NCBI GenBank assembly: GCA_000149265.1
Contig: CH003412.1
Location: 4,377,172-4,441,171 of the forward strand
Origin: Ciona savignyi
Taxonomy: Eukaryota > Chordata > Ascidiacea > Phlebobranchia > Cionidae
Length of the DNA: 64,000 nucleotides
Direction of reading: 5' to 3'
The notes under the pieces are model-generated. The model was not told the DNA's origin. It made no database searches and saw only the letters and a program-made list of their open reading frames with translations. The position numbers and the translations under genes are program-made. Of this stretch, positions 13,357 to 24,876 are shown piece by piece. Each line of letters opens with the position of its first letter. Position 1 is the first letter of the stretch.

Positions 13357-14572
13357 AATTAATGTACGTTTCCTCCCGACTGGTAGTGCGAAGTTTTTCC
13401 ATTGGCTGGAATAGAAATAGAGTACAGCTCCACCCTTGAGCTAATACACAAGCCGTCCTACACATTAAATAAATAAACTAATCAAGTAAATAACTGCCGA
13501 AGTCAGCATTGTCAATGTGCAACAAAATAAATTCACGGCATGTGTTAAGCATTTCCGCTTTTATGATTCTTACGCATAATATTATTTATGACGCATTTGT
13601 ATGTCAAATAATAATTCATATAATTCGTTGCCATAGACAAAACAAGATAACAGAGTCGATTTCGTTTTCTGTATTCCTCAACAATATAAAATAGATATAG
13701 AAGCCCTTCTATGCCCGCTGACGGTAATTAGTTCAATTTAGGGGAAAATATTAAAAAAAACTACTTAACAGACTAGCAATACTGGCCTGTAAAGCCAGCA
13801 TTACAATTTGTTTCTAGATACAGGCTATATGCTACTAAAACTTTCTTTGAAAAAATAGTTAACATTTTCCGCGCTTTCGGACAGGCTGCCGTAAATCGAG
13901 TCGGGTGCATTGCTGAAACCTAGTCAAGCAAATCCAGGCTACGTCATTTCGTATTCCGTATGCGGTAAAACTCTACCTGCCTCAAATACTACACATTCCG
14001 CATTTAAAATATAATGTGGCGTTGTATAAACAGGCTCGTCGGGTTTACAACCACTCAATAAGTTCCCTGTGTTTATCCAAGTACTTGTTTCTACGGTAAA
14101 TTATTTATGCCGTCGTCGTCGAATGATTCCTTAAAAATACCAGTTTCTGCAGCCTACTTAATATTCAAAATGTACAGTTGAACATTAAAAAGTACCAATG
14201 ATCTTTTGTTGATAGTGCTATGTGTACTAAAAGTTAAATGAATGCGGAAACAATATTGAATATATATTCAATTCACTAATGCGCATCACACGACCAAGTA
14301 ACCCGCTTAGAAAACGAGTAATATGTTAAACCAAATAGCTCATCCGACTGTCGCTTTTATACCATGCAAGCAAAGCATGGAGTATGATTTCTTTACATGA
14401 ATATATAAAAATAAGGGCGGTCATTTTTTAATATCGCACCCAAAATGTACAAGATAATAAAAAAAAAAACGGTAAAGTAGCATATAAATATATATAATGT
14501 ACAACAATAGACTACACGTATCAGTAGGTAAGGGGTGAAAATAGTTTATTGCCAGTTTTCAGGTAACATAAA
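13357..14572. other. Intergenic region
   Basis: About 1.2 kb upstream of the unknown minus-strand gene and downstream of the ZP gene. The part around 13860-14100 is richer in GC and CpG than its surroundings, as a promoter-proximal region might be. I see no coding exon, RNA gene or named repeat. Confidence 0.45.
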
Positions 14573-17397
14573 CTATCGGTTGCCGGTGTCTATTTTCGTA
14601 ACGAAAGTGAATGTTTTTACAAACAAATTGGGCCAAATATTTGACTGATCTTTTGTCAAAGCATGACGTTTCTTTCGTGAAGGACATATCTGTAAAAAAA
14701 TGCAATTAATAAATGATGCATTATCTAGAATAGTGCTCAGCAACCTTTTTATCACTCAAGACACATTTAAAAAACTTACTATATTTAACAGCACATTGCA
14801 GTCAAAATGTTAATAATGTTAAAAATAAAGTAATACACAGTATAATTACGGTATTTGCGCTTGTTTTATATGAAAACGCGCTTAAATCTTCAGAAACGTA
14901 TGCGCTAACTTAGGGGATCATTTCAGGAAAAATCCCGCCAGACCTTAATGTTTACATGACAGCCACAATTTGAGCATTTTTGCGGCCAAACTATTTTTTA
15001 TCTTATAGAAAACACAATAGAACTAAAAGGGACAGTTCACACAAAATTTAAGGAAAATGGGAATAGTATAATATATTTTATAAAAAAAACTTTGATAAAA
15101 AAGCTGGCGTATATGGATGGGGAATTTAATACGAACATATGTGCAGTCATCCAATAACCTTATTTAGCCATTTTTTTGAGAAATCCAAAACCCAATCACA
15201 AACACGAAGTAAGTAAATATTCGTCGAGGTCAAACTTTTATAGATGTTAGCAATTGTGCTATGAATTTATATGGCAGTATATTCAGTAGTATTCTAGTAA
15301 TATCAATTCCCAAAACCTATATTAAATATATAGGCTAGTTGGTATTTTTTACGTCCAGTCTAGCAGCGAACTATGTTGTTTTTTATACCAACGTGGATAT
15401 TCAATCATTCAAAAAAAATTAATAACACGTTTGGAACTTTGTATAATGTTTACTAAAATTGATTTGATAATCATGGAACCCAATCTTTCTACATGCGGAA
15501 AAAATACTGCGTATATTCAAAATGGATTTTAGTTATGGTTAACACGTGGTTGGCGCTCTATAATTTCTTAAAAAAAAAAGCTTATATTGGTAAAACTCGC
15601 TAATAGTTCCATAGCGTGCGGAGGGTTTCTTGTTTACTCTTTTACTCCAATGAGGAGCCGAACTGTTCGCTGCTAGGCTTTTGTGCTTTAAACGCGGATT
15701 GAAGTGTGACATTTGATGTAAACTATAACAAATACCGGTTGGCAGACTGACGACGTGCAATATTCCATGGAGCAGTGAATTGACGTCTCCGCCTCATTGG
15801 AATTGAAGTGAAAGATTTTGTGCTGAAACCTGGCTTTGCTCGATACCCCGTTCATGTGAATTACAGTTGATATCGGATGGTCGGTCGCGCAGCTGCAATA
15901 AATGTGAAATCAAATGTTTGTAATACTGTAGAGGCATGCATAACAAAACGACACACAATAATACGCCAACTCATTAAAAGGAACTAAATAAAACTATGTT
16001 TTATCAGTGTGTGTACATATTTTCTATAAATAATTGAAAAGAGTTACATTTAAAACGTCTCCATATGAAAAGTACTGTTTTGCATAGAAATGTCAATAAA
16101 AGTAGGCCTATCTATTAAAAATTTATTCATGCTATTGCGGTATTCAATCTAACAGGTACGTCACAGAGTTGCAATGTTTGAAATTAATCATCGTTGTGTT
16201 TGTTATTGTTGTAAGCTGATGATACAACTATAAAAAGCTTGTGTTATCGACTTCTGGACAATATTTCAACTACTGTAGGCTACTTGAAAGTGAGAAACTT
16301 GCATTGTTTTCATTCCTGTTTAAGTGAGGTGAAAACACGCAAGACCAAATTAAAATGACAAAGCTTTTAAGGGAATACCTCAACGCAAAGTTAAGGGAGA
16401 AACTGTTTAGCGGGTTAAAAAAAGTTAAGAATAATAAGCATAGTTTAATTAAAGTTATGTTTTGTGTCAACACATTAGTTATAATGTATAAAATAAATGA
16501 GAACTATTAGGGACAATTCTGTATTATATATCATTCTTAAATTAACCGACCGACATTTTATTAGCTTGTTGCTATGAAACACAGTTCTAGAATGCTCTTA
16601 TTTTCAACCAAGCGTGAACTTAAACTAAATCAGGTTTTAGGTCAAGCAGAAAACCATTGTTTGCCCATTTTAATTTTACTTTGCGTTGTAAGATACTAAA
16701 AATATAATCACGGGGAGCAGAATTGTGTTGCTTATTTACAAGGGTCATATTTAAAAAAATGAATTATATACCCTGGATACTGTATTATCATGAGCTTCGT
16801 AGGATCGCTTCGCGATTTCGAAGGGGTACCCCAACATTGGCGTAATATCAACTTTACTCTGGCGTTCACTGAAACCTGTAATTCAAAAACTCGATGAAAT
16901 AAAGAATTAAAGCGCTCTCTTTTACCAACAGTGCTACTGTGAGAAACACGGTACTTCACACAGATGATTAAGTATTAAACTCACATATTACTTTCTTTGT
17001 TGCACAAAATCAATGTTAATTAAACTTTTCTCACAAAGTACGAAATAGACAGGCAACATTGTAAGCATACATTAAATGAATTAATTTAACCAAATTCTTA
17101 CAAATCTCACGTATATATACGCAGGTTTTATTATAACCGACATACAATAAAACAACAAATAAACACAATGCTACGTAAACAACAAAAAATCTGTGCAGTT
17201 GATGCAATTACCTCAATGTAGACAGTCTCATCTGTGGTGTACCTTGGCATTGTAGTAATTTCCTGAGTATATCCCTGGTCTTGGTAAAACCTAACTTGGG
17301 GGGAAATTTCCACTCCAACTTGTTCTGAGGTCGGAAACTGGATTGTAGCTGAGCTTACCATTGTAATTAATGCTGCAAATACAACGCTGAACCCCAT
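14573..17397 (-). CDS. Small secreted ZP-domain protein (ZP-C half)
   Basis: Zona-pellucida-type domain protein, a family of secreted proteins that polymerise in extracellular coats. Exons 17397-17212, 16875-16772, 15892-15736 and 14689-14573 (stop TAG) join in phase to 187 residues. Start MGFSVVFAALITMVSSA is a signal peptide with Kozak-like AAAATGG. Then come FYQDQGYTQE...YIEV, the next exon LILRQCWGTPS, the third exon with Cys pattern PGCATD...FHFN...IHCSMEYCTSSVCQP, and the last exon ICPSRKKRHA, in which RKKR fits the furin site usual just after ZP-C. No ZP-N half, transmembrane segment or GPI signal is visible. The frame is open upstream to an earlier ATG at 17685, adding 96 residues (N-terminal region MTENPTIEES) and turning the signal peptide into a possible signal anchor. 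I prefer the shorter start. Confidence 0.8.
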
Positions 17398-17685
17398 TTT
17401 GCCGATATTCAGCGCATTGTAATATCTCCCTTGATTACATAGTTTAAAACAACAGCAGTGAATTCCTACTCCTTTGACTTTTCTCGTCTTGGATGTCCTA
17501 TTACTTTCCATCGGTTGTTTTGGACGCATAATCCTTGTGTTGTGTTGTACGTCACTCCTGGGTGACTTCATTATACCAGATGGGTGGACGGCGTCCACAC
17601 ACCCAACAACTACGTACTTCTCCCTTACTGCTTTATCACCTGGAACTATAGAAATCGATTCTTCTATTGTGGGATTCTCTGTCAT

Positions 17686-19113
17686 GGTCTTGTGCCAGAT
17701 GGGTGTGGGCACTTCAGACAGCAAGCTCCGTATATCCGTAATACTTTTCCCTTAGTTAAATTAGTTTATATAAATAAATCGTCTAAAGCATGTAAAAATA
17801 AGCTAAATTGATCCTAAACTATATTGATAGAAGTAGTACCTATATGGCGTAATTTAATCACAAATCGTGTTTAGTTTTAAGTTGCCGTTATATTGAAGAA
17901 AATAACGTAATGACACTGTTTCTCACAAACCAGCATTATAAAACAACGTTTTACTTAGGCTCCCTGTTATATTTAATTCAATGGGGTGTTAAGCTTATAA
18001 AAGTACTGTCGAATAACAAGTTGGCCTTCGGACATTTCTGGTGGAATCGAAATCAGCCGTTGGCCAATTGTGCTACATGCCAGCGACAAAAGCACTTGGC
18101 TTACGTCGTCTGAACCCAGATGATTTATGGATTACCCAGAATTAACCATAGTAAAAACGTATCATAACCAACACACTGAAATACATTGCAAAGCGTGAGA
18201 AAGACAATGTGACGAGACTATCTGAAGATTACGCATGTGCTTATAGCCCATGCGTTTTCCCCTCCACTGAGATGAACATCCTGTCTTAAGAAATGACAAT
18301 AACGAAATTTAAACCCTGTCTTTTTTATATCTTTTGTACAGTCTCTGTGCTAATATATATATATATACTTTTAGTATTAAATAAAAATTTACAAAATAAA
18401 ACTATTTCTAATACATTTTCTCTACGAGTCACGAGCAAAACGCACCAATAAGTAGTGAGCAAAACGGCATATCTTTTTTTGTTAAAGATAAGTTCCAACG
18501 CTTTAAAAAGGGCAAATAAAGAAATATAATTGGCTGGTAGTACGTCATGCGACGATTCTGACTTTCATTAACCATGGACCGTGAAACCCGAACCAGAACA
18601 TGACGCTGTATGTATATACGTGGGAAAAATATTATACACTGTTTGAGCATATACAGCATGAAAATGTTAAAATTCAAAAGTACGAATGTTCACTATTACA
18701 GTGTGATGACATTTCACAGAATCTATATGGATAAACAACAATTTTAATTACAAAGGAAACCCAAATCAGTGTGGTACACACAGGTACTGTTTATACGGCC
18801 ACAACTAATATACAGAATTCTTAATGTGTATTTGGACATACACCGAAATCACTTAAATTGTAAATGCATTGTCATTTCCTTACATCGGGCGGGAGCAGCT
18901 GACCACGTTTTCATTACCGGCGTTGATTTTCAAACAATCAACGTTTCTTATTCCTTGCAGTTTGCTTTTTCTACCAAATGGAAAATGTCCATTACTTCAA
19001 TCGTTTTGCTTAAGAAATGTGTTATAAAATATTTAAAAACTACCGCAGTAAATTAGTAGAAAAGGGTGTAAAACAAAATCTTACAAATATTTGGGTCAGA
19101 ACAGTCTTGTGGA
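17686..19113. other. Intergenic region between divergent genes
   Basis: About 1.4 kb between the ZP gene (minus) and the first transporter gene (plus), so it should hold both promoters. A short AT dinucleotide run lies at about 18353-18367. Short open frames at 17910-18113 and 18677-18429 carry no recognisable protein motif and were not called. Confidence 0.5.
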
Positions 19114-19133
19114 ACAGACAGACAGACAGACAG
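19114..19133. repeat. (GACA)n microsatellite
   Basis: Five uninterrupted ACAG/GACA tetramers about 70 bases before the transporter start codon, probably in its 5' UTR or proximal promoter. Confidence 0.85.
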
Positions 19134-19202
19134 TGAGTCTAGTACTATTCAATACAGTTTATTAACGTTACATATCACAGAATAGGTGAATTAGCTAAAA
19201 TA

Positions 19203-22200
19203 ATGCAAGGCTCCGAAGACGAAGAACCATTACTGGACAGTGCAGGTGACAAGAAAGAAGTCACCATGAAAAGCGTTCTCTTGTCAAGGTGAAATATGAG
19301 TTACGTTTTTAACATTTAAGAGAAGTGTACGGTCGTGTGGCCGAATGGTTAACGCGACTGATACACATACTGACTTTATACGAAACACGGTCCTGGTGAC
19401 GATCTAATCATGGGTTCAAAACTTGGCTCGGTAAAAAACATTTAAGGATATGAATGGTGGGGCGGTTTTTCATGTTATACGGTGCGACAACTGTAGCATA
19501 AATATACTATGTATAGTGCCTGCTTTAATACTTTTTTGTGTATACTTTCACCCGCCTTCTAAAAAATGACTGTCGCCTAGACGGATATTTTGGTTCCTAC
19601 CATACATGAAATTAATAGTTGGGATCCTTTAATTAGTAGCGAGCTCTGTTGTAGAAATGGGTTTGAATTCTATCGACCCTTAATTTTATACAAGTTCCAA
19701 AGAAAAATCCAGACATTTTCCAAAACATAAACACTTATAATAGGTACTAAATGTAAAAATTGTATTCCAGACGTTATGGACCATGAAATAAGTTTATCCT
19801 AGAAACAAAATAACCTCGTCAACCATCCCCCTCGCGCGCATTCCGCTTGGTTCGCAAACCTCATTTAGGATAAGACTTGAACTAACTGCCGAGTATAGTC
19901 CTTAGTATATTACTTGCCATTTAGTTTTTCTGTTTGATATATACATATTTATTTTGTAGTATCGACGGGTTAAATACACATGAATCGCCTAAATATATAT
20001 ATCATGTCCTGTTATATTATCCAGTTTAAAAATAATTATTAGTTTTCTTCATTTTGTATACCAGACTTGTTGTAGAACTTACAAATAGAAGAATATGTGA
20101 TATTCATGTTTTATCTACGTGAATAGGAAATCGCAAGGGGCGTTATTACAAGCGCAAACGTCGGATTACCCCTTGATTTTGCTCACAGTCGAGGTACTTC
20201 AGAAGCTCTTTTAGTAACGTATATGATTGAGACGTCCCGAACTGTTTTTATACAACCGAATAATACACTGGATTTCATCGACGTTTAATGAGTGCCTTGC
20301 CCAATGACAACCGACTTGCTTATGGCTGGTTAAGATACAATAACCGGGATCCTGTAAAACGCTAACGATGAACAAGAATTAACGAGATGTGCCCAATTAA
20401 AATGAGTGTGTGTTTAAACTTTCTCTCGTGTGACTTAGCACTTTGATGTTACCCCCGATTTTTGTGACCTGTAGTCTATATTCTAACGTGACGTGTGTTT
20501 GTTCACTCCCAACGACCATTTTGTGGCATTTTATGTGTAGGTGGTATCGATTTTAGTAAGAGCCAGGTTTAGTTTTCTAACTGGTGTTGATTCAATGTTA
20601 TTTTATCTATAGTAATTATCCTTGGTTATTGGCTTTGTGTAGTAAGGTTTTTTCGGTATTTCAGTTTTTTTAAAGTAGCCACTCACTTCCCTTTAAATTA
20701 AAATTAAAAGCTTAACACTTGCTTGTTTTTAAATTTATATGATCTAAGGATGCCTAAAAATCAATAGTGGCCAGATTGTAAATTTTAACTCATTTTAGCA
20801 CAATCAAAAGTATACCTCTTGCCCAAAAAATTCGTTGTCATACGAACATTTCTAGATTTTCTTTGCTGGTTTATTGTCAGACAAAATTGATGTTCATTTT
20901 TAATGCAAAAGCCCAACAATGGCACAGACATTGTTAGTCTACCACTAAAAAATCGCTACGATAGTATGAATATAGGCGAAGAATCGTAGCACATAATAGA
21001 TCATGGTAACATCACATGCATTTGAATACAACAAAGTCTTTGTTTTATAAGTTTTTGTTCTAATGGTTTTCATTCATTTACCAAGAGGTAATATCAAAAT
21101 GCGTTGGCAATTAAATGCATGTAACCTGATCTGTTTTTAACAAGATATTTTTAAATTTGAATCGATACATGATTGCGGTTAGTAAAATCAATGTATTTTG
21201 AGAGTTCAGTATATGGGTAAAGCTACGTATGCTTGTTCTATGCTTTAGTGCTAAATCACCAACTGTCGATGTGAGAATTGTTTTATAAACATCAAGGGCG
21301 CGAATGTAAGGAAAAGTACAAGGAGCAACAAAGGAAATCATCAGCCATACGTAGTCAACTCTCTGATTGGTACCTCCGTGGTTTTAAGAAAGCAATTCAG
21401 CGGATAAAAATTGTATTGACTTAACGTGTCTGCGAGTTGCGACTTAACTTAATTTGATACCAAATAAAAATTAGATAAATTATAAAAAAAAATTGGTTTA
21501 GGGCAAGGACTTCAGCCAGCTCAGACGACTCCTTGGTAACAATGAAGAAGACCGTAGGATTCGTGGAAGGAACCGCCATTGTTCTTGGTATTGTGGTCGG
21601 ATCTGGTATCTTCCTCTCGCCAGCAGGTGTCGCTGTTAATTCCGGGTCGGTCGGATTAAGCCTCGTTATTTGGGCTTTGTGTGGTATCTTCTCAACACTC
21701 GGTGCGCTGTCTTTTGCTGAACTTGGCACCACAATACCTCGTTCGGGAGGTGATTACCTCTATATATTGGAAATATTCGGACCTTTTTGGGCTTTTATGC
21801 GGTGAGTAAGTGTAACGTATTTTGGCCTGTCTTATTTTGTTACCAAAATATTACGCAATACAGTGACGTGTGAAATTTGTTTTTACATTTCAGAATATGG
21901 ATTGAGCTGACAGTCATTCGACCAGCCTCGCATGCAATTATTGCGCTTACACTCTCGTATTACGTTGTGCAAATAAATTGCATAATTACCCCGCAAATTG
22001 TTATTCGGCTTATCTCGCTTCTGTCAGTTGGTAAGTAATTAGTTTCAAATGAACTAAATCCTTTAGTGAGCATAACAGTCAAAATATATTGCCTTAATGA
22101 TTAAGCAAAATCTAGTCCTACATTAGATTTTCTCTTTAATTTGTTTCCATATATGTTTTACTTGGTTTTTAAACCTTATTAATTTAAACCTAACTTGTGA

Positions 22201-24119
22201 GCCCAATTATGCAGGTCTTTTGACCTGGATCAACTGCAGGAGTTCTGAATTGTCCACACGGGTCCAACAAGTCTTCACCGTTGCCAAAGTTCTAGCTCTG
22301 CTAATCGTGATAGTGATGGGGGCAGTGCAAGCGGTAAACGGTACGAGAAGGATAGCATAGAATAGAATATTTTTATGGTTATCCCTGCGAATAGGAAAAC
22401 CAAATCGTCAAATCACCGGTCGGGTTACCGGAGCTATTGCAGTGTGTTGTGTATGATACACATATTCCTTTAATTTAGTAGAACCCATTACTCTTCTTGG
22501 TTAAGTCAATGTCCGGTAAGTGCATTGCCTAAGGACACAACTTTCTAGTTAGCAACCAGTTTTGAACATGTAACCCACCGGTTGAAAGGCGTCGCACTAA
22601 ACTACCAGACTAATCGGTCGGGGAAGATGTCAAAAGATCTAAAACTTTTCAGGTGGTCATAATATATAATTTTCATTTACTCTCTTTCAGGCAAGATTGA
22701 CAATTTCGCAAGCTCGGTTGTATTTGAAGGGACAACAACGGACGTTAAAAAGATTGTTCTTGCTATCAATGCTGGTCTGTGGGCCTTTTCTGGGTGGTAA
22801 GTACGAAGTTTTTCAAGTGTCATTCGTTCATTGCAAATTAATCACACAAATTGATAATTCAGGAACGAGCTAAATTACGTAACCGATGAGATCAAAAACC
22901 CAGCAAGGTGATTATTTCTAGATATATTACTCAATACCGTATATATAAATAAAGTTTTATGATTTAGAAATCTCCCGTTAGCCGTCGTCACTTCAATGCT
23001 CATTACCACCGGCTTATACATTTTGGTCAACCTCGCCTACTTTACCGTGTTGAGTCCAGCTTTGGCGGGTTCTGGCCCTACTGCAGTAGTAAGCACCCGG
23101 AAATCAATACCTTTCCTTTTACCGTTGCGTTTAACTTTTTTTATACGTAGATTTTCGGTAAACTTACCATGGGCCATTGGAGCATCTGTATTCCTATATT
23201 CGTTGCTCTTTGCTGCTTTGGTGGAATAAATGGATCGATATTTACGTCATCAAGGTAATAATAAATACGAAACTGGTCCTGAACTAATTAGTACCGTAAC
23301 AAAATAAAACAATTTCAGACTGTTCTATATTGGAGCTTGTGAAGGCCATCTACCGTCGATCATGGGTATGATCAATTTGAAAAACTTAACGCCAACTCCT
23401 TCGATAATTGTGATTGTAAGCTGATATTGAAATATTCTAGGCCTAAACATCACAATAAATGATTTTATATTTTACAGGGGTTAATTTCAGCTGTGTACAT
23501 GGTCACCGAAAACGTATTTCTGCTTATAAACTACGTAAACTTTGTATATTTTTTAAGCATGGGGTTTACTATTATCGGATTAATTTTGTTAAGAATCAAG
23601 CAACCTCAAATGGAAAGACCTTTAAAGGTATATCTAACTGTACTTTTGCATTCACGCTACTTTAAAGGTATATCTAAATGTACTTTTTGCATTCACGCTT
23701 CTAAAATCGTTACCTTTTATAAGACTAACAACATTGTTTTTAATTTCTGACCGTTGTAATATAAAAAAAAGTTGTATTACCTTATTCACAAATGTTTTTT
23801 AGCTGCCCTTGATTGTACCCATCATTGCCGCATCTTTGTGCATGTTGACCGGAGTCGTATCCTTCGTAATCTCGCCGATAGAGAGCGGCATTGGGTTGGC
23901 GATGGTTTTAACTTCCGTGCCGGTTTACGTCGTGGCTGTGAAAATGAAGAAACCAGTCCGTTTGATTCAAACATACGGTACATTAAGACTACGTTATTTT
24001 AAGTGTCTCAATAATAAAACCTGTTTTTTTAATTTTTGTTTGTTGCAGAGAGCTTGACAGTGTTTCTACAGTGCATGACTAACTGTGTCGCCGAAGAAAT
24101 AGAACTACGTTCGGATTAA
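19203..24119 (+). CDS. LAT1/LAT2-like SLC7 amino-acid exchanger light chain
   Basis: Light chain of a heteromeric amino-acid transporter: a 12-span APC-fold exchanger in the plasma membrane that normally disulfide-links to an SLC3 heavy chain. Twelve exons in phase: 19203-19288, 21502-21801, 21894-22030, 22215-22340, 22691-22796, 22863-22907, 22968-23088, 23151-23254, 23319-23415, 23478-23627, 23803-23977, 24049-24119; 505 residues. Substrate motif GSGIF in span 1 (VVGSGIFLSPAGV), then AELGTTIPRSGGDYLYILE and WIELTVIRPASH, which are LAT1/LAT2-like. WAFSGWNELNYVTDEIKNP and GGINGSIFTSSRLFYIG are family signatures. A Cys in the loop QINCIITPQ is placed to bond the heavy chain. The cytoplasmic N terminus has an acidic dileucine, EEPLL. 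Intron 1 (2.2 kb) carries a SINE. A y+LAT or Asc assignment is possible but fits less well. Confidence 0.92.
19329..19445 (+). mobile_element. SINE family B (tRNA-Ser/Leu-like)
   Basis: Starts ggtcgtgtggccgaatggtt, a box A match to type II tRNA genes, and has a box B-like gggttcaaaac about 80 bases later, followed by an A-rich run. Copies with the same order lie at 40105-40222 and 51149-51252. Confidence 0.7.
20288..20335 (-). mobile_element. SINE family A fragment
   Basis: The text gtgccttgcccaatgacaac matches the reverse complement of the conserved cttgggcaaggcac block of the family A SINEs; flanking modules are absent. It lies in transporter intron 1. Confidence 0.5.
22352..22621 (-). mobile_element. 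SINE family A, diverged copy
   Basis: Reverse-oriented copy in intron 4 of the LAT-like gene. It holds tail sequence agaatagaatatttttatgg, the block ggttaccggagctattgcag, cattgcctaaggacacaact, and a tRNA-like head ending accagactaatcggtcgg. It has more substitutions than the copies at 28855 and 38826. Confidence 0.75.
23620..23700 (+). repeat. Tandem duplication spanning a 5' splice site
   Basis: About 41 bases beginning tttaaaggtatatctaa, which includes the donor AAAG|GTATAT of transporter exon 10, are repeated in direct tandem at about 23661 with two or three differences. The first copy keeps the frame; the second is intronic if the first donor is used. Confidence 0.85.
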
Positions 24120-24772
24120 AACCGCCAAACAAAAGTTTCGCAAGAATGACAACTTAAGTTTTCTATCTATAGTTTTTGACTACTCGTAAATTTTCACTGT
24201 TTTTTTGTTCTACAACTGTAAACCAGCAGTATTTACACTTAGCCAATAAGGTCGGTGTTATCTGAAATGTTGTCGTGTTTGGCACCTCGTCGAATATGTT
24301 GTTCCGAATGAGCGTAATTTTCCTTTTAATAATAAGTAAGCTTATATATAAATTGTGAATGTGCGTGTGTTTTACACCTGCGATCCTTTTTTTGCTACGT
24401 CGAGTTTATATTTAAGCTTTCTGCACATTGTTGTCGAACCTTGTGACGCAAACGAATCTATTTGTACTTCGTAAATATCTCCAGCTCAGTTTAAATAATT
24501 ACGGTTTTACTGAGTGATAAACACATCGCCGACATCGTGATTAGCTGGGAATTAAATAAATGTTTAATCAGTTTGCTTGAACTAGCTTTATTACTTAGAA
24601 TATGTACAGCGAAGGTAGTTAGACGACATAGTACAGGGCTTCCACAAAGAAAAGGTCTTAAAGCGTTTTGAGTTCTATTGTTTAAATACAGCTTGACAGC
24701 AAGACAAGTGCGGTATTTCAACACTATGTACTCCGAACTTAAGTAGTGTTCTATATACGCTTAAGCTTAATT

Positions 24773-24780
24773 TATAAAAG
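24773..24780 (+). promoter_or_regulatory. Candidate TATA box
   Basis: TATAAAAG about 100 bases upstream of the SLC7A9-like start codon, in the only short space between the two transporter genes. Spacing would allow a short 5' UTR. In AT-rich DNA such matches are common, so support is modest. Confidence 0.35.
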
Positions 24781-24876
24781 TCTAAAAAGTTAGTAAAGCC
24801 ACCTTATTTTAGCACCAAGTTATTTTGTGCATAAACATTATACGTTGTAACGTACGTTTATTTGTGCGGTTGTGCA

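Noticed and set aside
17474-17811. Plus-strand open frames of 93 and 75 codons
   Set aside because: They are antisense to the first exon and upstream extension of the ZP gene, which has homology and consistent splicing.
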